A stretch of DNA of 64,000 nt, from positions 1 to 64,000 of the forward strand of contig CAIPQN010000032.1 of the NCBI GenBank assembly GCA_903867225.1, read 5' to 3'. Every line of letters begins with the position of its first letter. Position 1 is the first letter of the stretch. A program made the position numbers and the translations under genes. This document shows, piece after piece, positions 1-9,015 of this stretch. The DNA comes from an uncultured Pseudomonadota bacterium (GTDB lineage Bacteria > Pseudomonadota > Gammaproteobacteria > Methylococcales > Methylomonadaceae). A model generated the notes under the pieces. The model saw nothing but the letters and a program-made list of their open reading frames with translations. It was not told the origin of the DNA and made no database searches.

Positions 1-50
1 GCTTCTTCTACACAGCAATACACATAAATGATAAAGTCTTCAAGCGGCAT
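1..50 (-). mobile_element. 5' end of a transposase gene (IS982-like), partial
   Basis: On the minus strand an ATG at 50 is preceded by a GGAGAAGAG ribosome-binding site and opens a frame reading MPLEDFIIYVYCCVEE before running off the window. That start resembles the N-terminus of IS982-family transposases, recalled from family knowledge and not searched. The giant repeat gene on the same strand loses its repeat pattern near position 135, so an insertion-sequence end probably lies between about 50 and 135. Terminal repeats and target duplication cannot be checked because the other end is outside the window. Confidence 0.5.
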
Positions 51-3000
51 GGCTCTTCTCCTGATTTGAGTTGCTTTTGGTAGAACAACTTTGCAGGAAA
101 ATGGGTCATGCTTTCAACTAAAAAAGTCGAACATCGCGTGATGTTTGAACTCATTACTGCTAATTCACCCGTCGTAGCCGTTGTCGTTGCACTACTTGCA
201 TCAACGGTAACAGCAGTCGTTGAAGCCAATTTTGCTTGATGCGTAACAAATTCTGTATCGGTCAACGTTGTTGAATTCGCTACTACTGCATTTGTGCCAG
301 TTGTTTTTGTTAATAAATTAACGACTTCTGTGTTTGTTTGAGCTGAAGTCGTGGTTAAGTTTTTAATCACGTTAGCATGATTTCCTGCTGCTGTTGCAGC
401 TGGACTCATTGCTGTCAATTCAGATGCTGTTGCGCCTGTTGCATCAACGGTCACAACATTTGTAGCTGGTGTAGTTCCAGATGCTACTGCAACAGATGCC
501 AATTTCGTAGACAACGTTACAAACTGTGAAGGCGTAACCGTTAAAGCTGCTTCGATAACGCCACCAGCATTAATTGTCACACCATCACGAGTTGTTGAAA
601 TACCAGTAGCTGCAATTCGTGAAATGTTGCTCACAATCGAAGCTACTTCATTTGTGCTGGCACCGTCAGCAATGACTTTTGCATCAAGTGCGAAGGATTT
701 GCCCAACAAATTAGCGGTTGCGGTATCAGTTTGATTTGCAGCGCGAACAGTTACACCAGTTACCAAACCAACGCGGTCAATGTTTGCACTCACAACAGCT
801 AATTCAGCATCAGATGTTGCAATCAAAGTAGGCGTGTTAGCAGATGTACTCGTTGCCGCATTCACTTTCACATCAGTTACAGAAGTTGCAAATTTAGTTC
901 CCAATGCTGCAAATTGGGTGTCTGTCAATGTTAAACCTGTTCCAGTCAAGCCACCTGTTGCAAATTTCGATGCGTTATTTGTTAATGTTTGAGCATAATC
1001 AATTGCGCCATTGATAAGGTTTGCACCTGTAATATCGGTTTTAACCGTACCAGTGGCTGCTTTGCCTAATAAATTAGTCACTTCAGTCGAAGTTTGTGCG
1101 CCAAGATTGATCGTCAAATTCGTGATTGAACCGACTTTTGTTAGATTCGCACTAATGTAAGTCAATTCAGAAGCAGTTGCCCCCGTTGCATCAATCACCA
1201 CACCTGTTGGCAATGCGTCTTGTAACGATACAAATTGCGCTGCGCTAACTGATGAACTTGAGTGAGTCAACGTGCCAATGTTGCCAACGTGGTTATAAAT
1301 TGAAGTCGTTTCAGCAGTGCTTGCATTCAACGCATCAACACTTGCTGCAACTGCTTTATTCAACAAGTTTTCAGTGATGACATCGTTTGCTGTATTTCTA
1401 GGATTAACACCATTAACTAACGTCGTTGAAGTTGTTGTGTCAATGTCGTTTGCAAGCGTTAAACTCAAATTGGTAATCGAGTGAACTTTTGCATCGTTAT
1501 CGCTGATAAGTTTCAAGTTTGCCGCTGACGCGCTTGTTGCATTGATGTCAGCCGTTACATTCGTGCCGATTTTAGACAACAAGGTGGCAAATTGTTCTTC
1601 ATCAACAGCAAGATTTGTTGGAACGGTTGCAGTAATACCGGCCGCCGCAATTTTTGCTACGTTGGTTGCTAAAACTGCAACATCAGCAGATGTCAAATCG
1701 GTTGCAGTAACTAAAGCTGTGCCGTTTTGTACTAAAGGCAACAACTGACCAATTTCTGTATCGGTTAAACCTGCAGTAGAAACGGTTAAGTTTTTCAACT
1801 CGGCAATTTTTGTATGTTGTGCTGCAACTGTCATCAACTCAGCAGCAGTCGCACCTGTTGCATCAACGGTTACAGATACGCTAGTTGCTAATTTTGTATA
1901 GACCGCATTGAATTGAGCGGCAGTTAAAATAATACCTGTTCCTGTAATACCTAAACCTACACCAGTTGCGTGGATTTTTCCGATGTTATCAACAATCGCA
2001 ATCACTTCAGCTGCGTTTGCATCAGTTGCATTAACGGTGACATCAACAACACCAGAACCGATTTTGTTTGCCAATGCCAAAAATTGTGTGTCAGTAACAG
2101 ACAACGTGCTTAAAGTTGGCGAAGCTGTTGCACCCGTAATACCACCGTCTTTAATTGCGCTGGCATTTAGAACTAATGCCGCTATTTGTGAAGGCGTTGC
2201 ATTAGTTGTATCAACTGTTGCAGTATTTGCAGCCAATGCTGTAGCCACGCCACTTGTTGCAAACTGAGTTGGTGTTAATGCAAGTGTTCCAGTAATTCCA
2301 CCTGTTGCAAGTTTTGCAGCATTATCAACTAACGCCGTAGTTTGACCAACGGTAGCACCTGTTGCGACAACGGTTGCAACGCCATTTGCTAACGCAGCTG
2401 CAACGCCTGTTGTTCCAAATTGAGTAACAGTTAATGGAATTGTACTTCCTGCTGTTCCCGTAATACCTGTTGCTGCAATTTTAGAAATGTTATCAACCAA
2501 CGCCGTGATTTGAGCTTGTGTCGTTGATGCTGTTGTTGCAACAGTTGCTGCACCGTCATTTAACGCAGCGGCAACACCCGCTGTAGCGAATTCTACTGGT
2601 GTTAAAGCAATAGCAGCACCTGTAATGGTAACGCTATCGATTTTATCGATATTGGCTGCAATCCAAGTTCCTGTTGCATTAGCTGCGCTATCTGTAACAT
2701 GAACAAGGTCAGTTGTAGCTAAACTAGAAGCGGCGGCATCAAAAGTCGCTTTTGTGTAAGAGGTCAACGTAGAAACATCCCCTGCTTTCACACCTAAACT
2801 TTCAGCAGAACTTTTGCCCGTTAATTTAATCAATACATCGGTAGATTGAATTCCCGTTGTACCGTCAGAAACAAATACATAAGCATCCGAACCATTAACG
2901 AATAAAGCCGATTCGCCTGCTACACCACCAGCAACAGCTAAACCAACTGCCGCAATTTGCTCCGCCAACGTATCATCAGCAGCGGCAAAAACGGCTTTGC

Positions 3001-4990
3001 CTGTCGGTAAAATTTGCGCTGTGCCAGTCACGGCTGTTGTTAAAACAGGACTAATGCTAAATGCCGTTGCGCCAAAATCAATAACATCTGTGCCAGTTCC
3101 GAAGTCAGTAATGGTATCGAAAACAGTTGCGCTAGGAATTGCACCGTTTGCGCTTGCAGCGAAGATGAACGTATCGTTCCCCGCTTCACCCGTCATGGTA
3201 TCAATGCCAGCACCTGCTATAATTGAATCATTGCCTGCGCCCGCCAAAATTGAATCTACACCAGAACCCGTTTTAATAGCGTTTGCACCTGTTGTGGCGG
3301 TGACATTCAAACCAGAACCCGTATAGGTAGAAGCATCTAAATTGCCGCCAACCAATGAAACCGCGATTTTGTTTGTTGAATAGCTGCCCGTTAGCGTTAA
3401 CGTTTTACCTGCAGTGGTGATGGCATCCGCATTGATATTTGTAATCAAATTGTTCGTGCCAGTGAGTGTAAGTGCAGTGACTTCATCGCCTGATAATACG
3501 ATTTTTTCAACACCTGAAATGTTGGTGAATGCGCCAGCTGTGTTGCCTGCATTAAAATCGGTCAAATTTAACGTATCTGTGCCATCGCCAGCCGCAACCG
3601 TGTGTGCAGAACCCGTAACGCTGATTGTGTCATTTCCTGCACCTGATGTAATGCTATCGCCAATCGTACCGCCCGTTAAAATGATGTCATTACCCGAACC
3701 TGATGTAATGGTATCGGCAGCTGTACTACCTGTAATAGCACCTGTTGTGTAGATACCTTTGCCTGTTGTGGCAGCACCTTCAACGGTTGCAAAATGTTTC
3801 GTTGTCGTGAGCCAAGTTTTCGCATCACCTGATATTTTAGAAATTTGTGCAGGTGTAAAAGATTCCAATTGATTTGCACTAAATTTTGACAATTGCGCGA
3901 TGGCTAATCCTGAAATGGCATCATCAGAAAGCGCACCGATACCTGCAGAACTTGCAGCTAAACTGGCTAACGCTGTGGCTTTCATCACGCCAATTTGTGA
4001 GCCTGTTAATTGATTCACTTGGGCTGATGTTAAACCTGCAACGTGTGCGCTGCTTAAACTACCAATTTGTTCTTCAGACAACGAAGCAAATGCAGAGGCG
4101 TTAAAGTTTGACATTAATGTGCTGGCAACGCCTTTTAACGTTGCCGCTGGAATGGCAAGAATAGATTCAACGCTTAATGCGCTAACTTGATTCGTTGCCA
4201 ATGCTTTCAATTGCACTTTTGACAAAACAGCCGACTGATCTGGTGTAATTGAAGCCATTTGATCAGTAGTTAACCCCTTGATATTTTTAACTGAAAAACC
4301 TTTGACTGCAGCTGGGGTTAATGTAGAAATGATGCTAGTAGATAAAATTGACAACTGTGCAGGTGTCATAACAGAAATAATTCTGGCGGTTAACAATGGT
4401 GCGAATTCGGAATTTAATGTATCTAATTGAGCGGTACTCAATAAACCAATTTGTGATGCTGTCATAGCACTAAATTGATCAGACGTTAATGCAGAAAGAT
4501 TTAATGCTTGAATGTTTGCTTTATTGAAGCCTTTCATGGCAACAAGTGACAACGAACTCAAATCTTCGCTTTCCATTTCAGCGACCAATTTTGATGGTAA
4601 CGCGCCAACTTGTACCGCTGTTAAAGCAGCGGCTTGTGCTGTAGTAAATGCAGAAACGGTGTCAGTTGTTAAACCCACAATGTTTTGTACACCTAAACCA
4701 GCGATAGCTGCTGTTGATAAAACTTCTAAAACAGAACCGTTCATCGCGCTAATGACTTTAGATGACAATGCCGCAACTTGTTCAGATGTAAGAACCGTTG
4801 CTTGATCTAAAAGAATGGCATCAATTTGATCTGTTGTTACATTAGCAATTTGTGCAGGGGTAAGTAATTTAACTTGAGCGGGAGTTAATGCAATAAATTG
4901 ATCGACTGTAAATTTCTTTAAATCAAAACCAGAAGCTGCTGCAGTAGTCATTGCAGCAATCGTATTAGGGTCTACAAAACCTAATGGCAA
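8..4990 (-). CDS. Giant A: octapeptide-repeat/RTX protein, main frame, broken at both ends
   Basis: Body of a very large, probably exported protein. Residues 1 to about 400 are tandem octapeptides of form LTxxQ(V/I)xA. RTX-like glycine/aspartate repeats (GSGNDIILTGG, GAGNDSIIAGAG) lie near residues 425-460 and 570-610. The C-terminal 800 residues are a second repeat of about 55-60 residues built around ATGATxxEL, N..KI..GITG and LT..QF motifs. The apparent start is a TTG at 4990, but the true start is the ATG at 5175 in another frame. The last 40 or so residues, from about position 135 down to 8, lose the repeat and probably come from an inserted mobile element, so the natural C-terminus, where a type I secretion signal would sit, is lost or outside the window. 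RTX repeats bind calcium in known families; adhesin or surface-layer function is inference. Confidence 0.75.
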   Translation of the reverse strand: MPLGFVDPNTIAAMTTAAASGFDLKKFTVDQFIALTPAQVKLLTPAQIANVTTDQIDAILLDQATVLTSEQVAALSSKVISAMNGSVLEVLSTAAIAGLGVQNIVGLTTDTVSAFTTAQAAALTAVQVGALPSKLVAEMESEDLSSLSLVAMKGFNKANIQALNLSALTSDQFSAMTASQIGLLSTAQLDTLNSEFAPLLTARIISVMTPAQLSILSTSIISTLTPAAVKGFSVKNIKGLTTDQMASITPDQSAVLSKVQLKALATNQVSALSVESILAIPAATLKGVASTLMSNFNASAFASLSEEQIGSLSSAHVAGLTSAQVNQLTGSQIGVMKATALASLAASSAGIGALSDDAISGLAIAQLSKFSANQLESFTPAQISKISGDAKTWLTTTKHFATVEGAATTGKGIYTTGAITGSTAADTITSGSGNDIILTGGTIGDSITSGAGNDTISVTGSAHTVAAGDGTDTLNLTDFNAGNTAGAFTNISGVEKIVLSGDEVTALTLTGTNNLITNINADAITTAGKTLTLTGSYSTNKIAVSLVGGNLDASTYTGSGLNVTATTGANAIKTGSGVDSILAGAGNDSIIAGAGIDTMTGEAGNDTFIFAASANGAIPSATVFDTITDFGTGTDVIDFGATAFSISPVLTTAVTGTAQILPTGKAVFAAADDTLAEQIAAVGLAVAGGVAGESALFVNGSDAYVFVSDGTTGIQSTDVLIKLTGKSSAESLGVKAGDVSTLTSYTKATFDAAASSLATTDLVHVTDSAANATGTWIAANIDKIDSVTITGAAIALTPVEFATAGVAAALNDGAATVATTASTTQAQITALVDNISKIAATGITGTAGSTIPLTVTQFGTTGVAAALANGVATVVATGATVGQTTALVDNAAKLATGGITGTLALTPTQFATSGVATALAANTATVDTTNATPSQIAALVLNASAIKDGGITGATASPTLSTLSVTDTQFLALANKIGSGVVDVTVNATDANAAEVIAIVDNIGKIHATGVGLGITGTGIILTAAQFNAVYTKLATSVSVTVDATGATAAELMTVAAQHTKIAELKNLTVSTAGLTDTEIGQLLPLVQNGTALVTATDLTSADVAVLATNVAKIAAAGITATVPTNLAVDEEQFATLLSKIGTNVTADINATSASAANLKLISDNDAKVHSITNLSLTLANDIDTTTSTTLVNGVNPRNTANDVITENLLNKAVAASVDALNASTAETTSIYNHVGNIGTLTHSSSSVSAAQFVSLQDALPTGVVIDATGATASELTYISANLTKVGSITNLTINLGAQTSTEVTNLLGKAATGTVKTDITGANLINGAIDYAQTLTNNASKFATGGLTGTGLTLTDTQFAALGTKFATSVTDVKVNAATSTSANTPTLIATSDAELAVVSANIDRVGLVTGVTVRAANQTDTATANLLGKSFALDAKVIADGASTNEVASIVSNISRIAATGISTTRDGVTINAGGVIEAALTVTPSQFVTLSTKLASVAVASGTTPATNVVTVDATGATASELTAMSPAATAAGNHANVIKNLTTTSAQTNTEVVNLLTKTTGTNAVVANSTTLTDTEFVTHQAKLASTTAVTVDASSATTTATTGELAVMSSNITRCSTFLVESMTHFPAKLFYQKQLKSGEEPCRLKTLSFMCIAV

Positions 4991-5010
4991 CGCCTCAATT
5001 TGCTTGGCAG

Positions 5011-5175
5011 TTAAAGGTGTGCAGCTTGAGCAGCACTTAAATCCATCTGTTGTTGAGTAGTAAATGCGGCAAAATTTGCTTCAGTTAATTTTGCGATGTC
5101 AGCAGGTACTAACAAAGTAATGTCGGTTGTAGTGGCGAATTTTATTGCGGTTGCTGCTGTCGTCGTTGTTGCCAT
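5011..5175 (-). pseudogene. Giant A: N-terminal fragment before a frameshift
   Basis: An ATG at 5175 opens 54 codons beginning MATTTTAATAIKFATTTDI, which match the starts of giants B (MATTTAVIF) and C (MATTQFVLA). Octapeptides begin (LTEANFAA, FTTQQQMD, LSAAQAAH), then a stop follows at 5011-5013. Two bases out of phase the repeat continues (LTAKQIEA) straight into the main frame. An indel near 5014-5024 therefore separates the true start from the rest of the gene. It may be a real inactivating change, a slippage-type switch or a sequencing error. Confidence 0.75.
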
Positions 5176-5317
5176 GATAAAAACCTCTGAAATTAGAAAT
5201 AAATTGGGTTATTTGTGTGCTACAAAACATAGATTTAAGGTTTAGTTGTAGCGATGCTAGACCCTTTTACACGGTTAAAAATTTGAAACTATAAATAAAG
5301 GTACCCTCTTACTCCGT

Positions 5318-5344
5318 ATATCGGCAGTAAAAAGAAATATTTAA
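5318..5344 (-). promoter_or_regulatory. Sigma-28-like promoter of giant A
   Basis: Minus-strand GCCGATAT (5318-5325) matches the FliA -10 consensus GCCGATAA. Upstream lies TAAATATT at 10-bp spacing, or TTAAATAT at 11 bp, a weaker match to the -35 consensus TAAAGTTT. It is about 140 bases before the ATG at 5175. Stronger versions precede giants B and C. Confidence 0.45.
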
Positions 5345-5358
5345 TAAAATTTTAAAAA

Positions 5359-6579
5359 TTAATCGTCATTTCTATAAAGCGGAATCAGCACAATGCGCCG
5401 ATCAATTTTCGCAGCAAGTGCTAGGTAGGCTGGACTTTGGGTGGATTCAAAAAGCTGTTCAAATTTTTTTTCGTCCATGTGTTCAGGTAAATCACGCGGG
5501 TCTGGCATAAAGTCGTGATAATCTTTAATTTGTGCCGTTTGTACTTGAATACGTCGCGCACTTTCGGGTGACGATACCGCTAATTCACCAAAGCGACTTC
5601 CCGCTTTATCTGCCGCTAAATCAACAAAACTAAAGCCGCTACCACCCGCTTTTGTGTCGCTCAATTCTTTCACTTCGCCTAACGCATTTGCCACCCGCCG
5701 ATTCATAGAAGCTGTCAATGCGGCTGCACCAACAAAATGTTGTGCTAAATCTTCTCGTTTATACAAAAACGCCATGTATTTCGGACTTTCTGTCGCGTTG
5801 ACGTAATCGTTAATCGCTAAAATTGCACTGCGATTTTCTTGAATGGCGGTATCCAATGTGGCACGTTGATACGCTAATTCAAAAACAGGTTTTAACAATT
5901 CCGCTAACGATAATCGCCATTTTGGATCGTGTTGCGCGACAACCTCAGCAATTTTTTTTTGATAAATCTCGCGGCTTTCAGCATTGATGGTGTGACTAGG
6001 GGAATTTTCTTCGTAGAAAATAGTGAGCGCATCAGCAGAAATTTCAACACGCTGAATAGGTGTTGTCGCCAAAATAAAATAGTCATTCAGAGAAGAATAC
6101 CGAATCAGCGCGTACATCATCCAATCGGCGAGTTTCGCAGGTAACAATAATTTGCCGACTTTAAATTTCGTTATACGCGGTAAGGTTTCACCTGCTTCAC
6201 TGCCTAATCGAAAACTGACATTAAAATAATTCGCCACGAAATTCGACGGCAATTTTAAAGCAAATGTACAACGTAATTTTTGATTTACCAGCTCAATGTG
6301 TATCGCACTTTGATGATAGCGATTAAGTAAATAATGCCCTGCCAAATTCAAATCAGCTTCCGTAAGCGTAATCGCAGCGAGTTCATCAGGTTTGATTTTC
6401 GTACCTTCATGCAAAATCTGTTTGGCTTGCGCGATATGTTCGGGCGTAAGATTTTCTTGTGGCGGTTGATTCGTTTCCGAACTTAATCCACAAATAAACA
6501 CAAAAACAACCAGCAAAAACAGAGCGGTAATCAGTCCTGTAACAATACGAAATAAAATGGGCAAATGAGGTCGGTACAT
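5359..6579 (-). CDS. Membrane-anchored protein of unknown function
   Basis: 406 residues, family not recognised. One hydrophobic segment at about residues 12-32 (ITALFLLVVFVFICGL) follows a short basic N-terminus, so it is probably a single-pass inner-membrane protein with a large periplasmic domain. The rest is soluble and mixed in composition, with helical, charged stretches in the second half and no catalytic motif I can name. Its ATG lies only 2 bases after the exopolyphosphatase stop codon, so the two are almost certainly co-transcribed and translationally coupled. A role linked to phosphate or stress physiology would be guilt by association only. Confidence 0.7.
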   Translation of the reverse strand: MYRPHLPILFRIVTGLITALFLLVVFVFICGLSSETNQPPQENLTPEHIAQAKQILHEGTKIKPDELAAITLTEADLNLAGHYLLNRYHQSAIHIELVNQKLRCTFALKLPSNFVANYFNVSFRLGSEAGETLPRITKFKVGKLLLPAKLADWMMYALIRYSSLNDYFILATTPIQRVEISADALTIFYEENSPSHTINAESREIYQKKIAEVVAQHDPKWRLSLAELLKPVFELAYQRATLDTAIQENRSAILAINDYVNATESPKYMAFLYKREDLAQHFVGAAALTASMNRRVANALGEVKELSDTKAGGSGFSFVDLAADKAGSRFGELAVSSPESARRIQVQTAQIKDYHDFMPDPRDLPEHMDEKKFEQLFESTQSPAYLALAAKIDRRIVLIPLYRNDD

Positions 6580-6581
6580 AG

Positions 6582-8084
6582 TTACTCGACTTCGAGTTTT
6601 AATCCAGCCGCTTTTAAATGTTCTGCTTCGTTCAATAAATCCGCGTGTGTCAGCGGTGCAGTATCAAGCCACCCTGCTGGAAAGCACACCTTAATTTTTG
6701 ATTTTTCTCCCGTATATCGAAACAGCGGTACTTCGTAATCTTGTCGATTTCGATGCAATACCACCGCGAGTCGCAGCAATAATGCTAATTTTGGCGCATC
6801 TACATTCCACGGCGCAGGTAAATCAACAAAGAATTTTAATGAAAATTTACGACGGTGTGTTCGTACAATGACAGCCAATAAAATTTGATCTTGCCGCGAA
6901 AATCCTGAGAAATCGCCATTTTCAATCACATACGCGCTGTGTTTGTGATATTGATTGTGAGCAATGTCACGTCCAAGTTCGTGTAAATCCGCCGCCCAAT
7001 GCAAAAATTTTTCGACTTGTTCTGAATCAGTTTGAAAATAATCTGCGGGTAATTGTGAAAGTAAATAATCTAACGTGTGCTTAATCCGTAAAGCGTGTTG
7101 ATTGTCCACATGATAACTGTCTGCAACACTGCGTACCGTTGCTGAACGAATATCGTGATCGTAAATACGCCCTAATAAATCATGAATCAGTCCTTCTCGT
7201 AACGCGCCATCAGATACGGTCATTTGGGTAATTCCCAAACTTTTAAACGTCGCATAAACAATCGCTACGCCACCAACAAAAACGGGCAACCGTTCCGCAT
7301 CAAGCTCTGGAAGATTCAATGATTCAATGTTTTGGCAAGAGTGAATATGCTGTACTAATTGCTCTAATCCTTCGAGTGTAATGCCATTTTTACTCCAATT
7401 CTTCGCAAACAAAACTTTATCAATCGCGCGTAAACTGCCAGATGCACCGATGGCTTCGTTCCAGTTTTTTTGTTGGAATTTTTGTTGAAATGGCTCTAAA
7501 TGCCGTTGAGCAAAAATCACCGCTTGATTAAAATCTGGCTTGGATAATTTACCGTTTTTAAAAAACACATTGCTCACCGTCACACAACCCATCGGCAAAC
7601 TTTCTTTGTCGAGTGGATTATCACCTGAGCCGATAATGTATTCAGTGCTGCCGCCACCGATGTCCATGACTAAACGCACGACACCCGATTGACTGCTTAA
7701 ATTATTCGCCACGCCTTGATAAATTAGTCGCGCTTCTTCAATCCCAGAAATAATATGAATCGGATGATTTAACGCCCGCTCGGCTTTTTCTAAAAATTGC
7801 GCGGCATTTCTAGCGGTTCGCAATGTACTCGTTCCAACAATCCGTACACTTTCTGGCGAAAAATGACGAATGCGTTGACCAAATCGTTCTAAACACGCTA
7901 AAGCGCGTTCTTGCGTTACTTCATCGAGATGATTTTGTTCATCTAAGCCCGACGCTAAACGCACCATTTCTTTTAATCGATCAACTGTTTTTAATTTGCC
8001 ATCAGTCAAACTACAAACAATCATGTGAAAACTATTGGATCCTAAGTCTACAGCGGCAACACAACTAGGTGGTTTTTTTAACAC
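6582..8084 (-). CDS. ppx: Exopolyphosphatase / Ppx-GppA phosphatase
   Basis: 500 residues. Cytoplasmic enzyme that removes terminal phosphate from polyphosphate, or 5' phosphate from pppGpp in GppA-type members. The ASKHA-fold signature AAVDLGSNSFHMIV is at residues 10-23, the second phosphate-binding loop MDIGGGSTEYIIG near residue 140, and a C-terminal HD-type domain follows (LHELGRDIAH near residue 350). Length fits the long Ppx class. It leads the membrane-protein gene downstream. Ppx and GppA cannot be separated by eye. Confidence 0.93.
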   Translation of the reverse strand: MLKKPPSCVAAVDLGSNSFHMIVCSLTDGKLKTVDRLKEMVRLASGLDEQNHLDEVTQERALACLERFGQRIRHFSPESVRIVGTSTLRTARNAAQFLEKAERALNHPIHIISGIEEARLIYQGVANNLSSQSGVVRLVMDIGGGSTEYIIGSGDNPLDKESLPMGCVTVSNVFFKNGKLSKPDFNQAVIFAQRHLEPFQQKFQQKNWNEAIGASGSLRAIDKVLFAKNWSKNGITLEGLEQLVQHIHSCQNIESLNLPELDAERLPVFVGGVAIVYATFKSLGITQMTVSDGALREGLIHDLLGRIYDHDIRSATVRSVADSYHVDNQHALRIKHTLDYLLSQLPADYFQTDSEQVEKFLHWAADLHELGRDIAHNQYHKHSAYVIENGDFSGFSRQDQILLAVIVRTHRRKFSLKFFVDLPAPWNVDAPKLALLLRLAVVLHRNRQDYEVPLFRYTGEKSKIKVCFPAGWLDTAPLTHADLLNEAEHLKAAGLKLEVE

Positions 8085-8133
8085 GAAAAGTTCCTATTTT
8101 TTTAAAGTTTTATTGATAATTTTTTTTCTTTCA

Positions 8134-8162
8134 CACTCAACCCATAAACCAACCCATCAATC
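8134..8162. repeat. Third, shortened copy of the methylase 3' end
   Basis: 29 bases repeat the end of the Eco57I-type methylase gene with a 9-base gap. On the minus strand they still read IDGLVYGLS. The copy lies immediately beyond the mazF-like gene and overlaps its stop codon, so MazEF sits between this copy and the one at 8745-8810. Confidence 0.7.
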
Positions 8163-8499
8163 ACAATCCCAACTGAAAACTCAACGCATCAATAATTTCA
8201 GCTCTTGTGTCGTCGCTTTTTACTTCGCCCAATTTTTTAATCAGCCGTTTTTTATCAACGGTTCGGATTTGATAACAAAGCACCAACGAATCTTTATCCA
8301 ATTCTGAGTGTTCTTTTTTCAATAACACTTCATTGGGGTAAATTCGGCGACCCTGTTTGAGCGAAGTTAGCGGCAAAATGTTTATAACAGGCAAAATCGC
8401 GTTAGTTTCATCAGCACTAATAATCAAAACAGGGCGCGTTTTACCCTGTTCAGAACCAATCGTCGGGTCAAGATTTACCAAATAAATGTCCCAACGCAT
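8161..8499 (-). CDS. MazF/PemK-family toxin
   Basis: 112 residues from the ATG at 8499; a GTG one codon upstream could also serve. MazF-type toxins are sequence-specific endoribonucleases. The family features are WDIYLVNLDPTIGSEQGKTRPVLII at the N-terminus (beta-barrel with the catalytic-site Arg and nearby residues), then ILPLTS and a KDSLVLCYQIRTVDKKRLIKK C-terminal segment. The ATG overlaps the antitoxin stop (TGATG), as usual for such pairs. The two genes form a bicistronic cassette downstream of the BrnTA pair and upstream of ppx, bounded by copies of the methylase 3' end. Confidence 0.92.
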   Translation of the reverse strand: MRWDIYLVNLDPTIGSEQGKTRPVLIISADETNAILPVINILPLTSLKQGRRIYPNEVLLKKEHSELDKDSLVLCYQIRTVDKKRLIKKLGEVKSDDTRAEIIDALSFQLGL

Positions 8500-8738
8500 C
8501 ACCAGCCCTCGCCATCAATATCAGTGAAATCATCACTAATCATCTGCAAATCCGCCAAAAAGAGCGGGTCATGTTGGCTTAATTTCAATTGTGCGATTTT
8601 TTCAGCGTGTGAAATTTTCGGCGGTTCTTTGAATAACAAAATCACTTCCATCAGTTGGTTTTCGTCGATATTTTCAGGGACATCAATCACGATTTTATGA
8701 TTACTTGGTACTCGTTTTAATTGTCTTAATGCAATCAT
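8499..8738 (-). CDS. MazF-partner antitoxin
   Basis: 79 residues. The N-terminal part (RVPSNHKIVIDVPENIDENQLMEVILLF) looks like the short strand-rich segment that leads many antitoxins; the C-terminal half is acidic (DFTDIDGEGW) and suits wrapping around a basic toxin. It does not clearly match the canonical MazE AbrB fold, so assignment rests mostly on position, size and overlap with the toxin gene. Its ribosome-binding site (GGAGGGTGGG, 8741-8750) lies inside the duplicated methylase-end repeat, so the duplicated DNA supplies its translation signal. Confidence 0.75.
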   Translation of the reverse strand: MIALRQLKRVPSNHKIVIDVPENIDENQLMEVILLFKEPPKISHAEKIAQLKLSQHDPLFLADLQMISDDFTDIDGEGW

Positions 8739-8744
8739 TTCCCA

Positions 8745-8810
8745 CCCTCCACAATCAAAATTTCTTCATCACTCAACCCATATAAAGCCCATAAACCAAC
8801 ACATCAATCT
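8745..8810. repeat. Second copy of the methylase 3' end
   Basis: 66 bases align to 9299-9362, the end of the methylase gene, with four mismatches and one 2-base gap. Read on the minus strand it still encodes most of the methylase tail (VYGLY, then after the gap EEILIVEGG) and then stops. It separates the BrnA-type antitoxin gene from the mazE-like gene. Confidence 0.85.
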
Positions 8811-8811
8811 T

Positions 8812-9015
8812 CTACACAGCCAATTGCTGTGCCATTTCAATATCTTTGCGTAGTAATTTATTGATTAAATCGTGCAGACGTTCGGGATTAAAGTCACATT
8901 TTTTATTTAAAAATTGCATGACATCTTGGTCTAAGTAAATCGGCATTTGGATTTCTTCCACAGGCACATAAAATTTCCCCTGTTCTGCATTTGAAAAATC
9001 ATATTCATCTTTCAT
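8812..9015 (-). CDS. BrnA-type antitoxin
   Basis: 67 residues (MKDEYDFSNAEQGKFYVP at the start). The opening, with the EYDFSNAxxGKFY motif, is typical of antitoxins paired with BrnT toxins; the C-terminal half (IYLDQDVMQFLNKKCDFNPERLHDLINKLL, in two parts) fits a ribbon-helix-helix DNA-binding domain. Such antitoxins neutralise the toxin and repress their own operon. Its ATG overlaps the end of the toxin gene by 4 bases. The gene order toxin-then-antitoxin is the usual brnT-brnA order. Confidence 0.85.
   Translation of the reverse strand: MKDEYDFSNAEQGKFYVPVEEIQMPIYLDQDVMQFLNKKCDFNPERLHDLINKLLRKDIEMAQQLAV

Noticed and set aside
780-3752. Several plus-strand open frames of 68-112 codons opposite giant A
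   Set aside because: They mirror the repetitive, low-complexity coding sequence of giant A, lack ribosome-binding sites and have no independent family features.
3676-3879. Short minus-strand frame within giant A
   Set aside because: Overlapping frame of the repeat gene with no start signal and no recognisable product.
4990-4990. TTG as the true start of giant A
   Set aside because: The ATG at 5175 begins with the same MATTT as giants B and C and the octapeptide register continues across the frameshift.
5176-5358. c-di-GMP riboswitch in the leaders of the giant genes
   Set aside because: The shared TGCCGATA segment first suggested a structured leader, but no GEMM-like fold is seen and the two-box spacing fits a sigma-28 promoter better.
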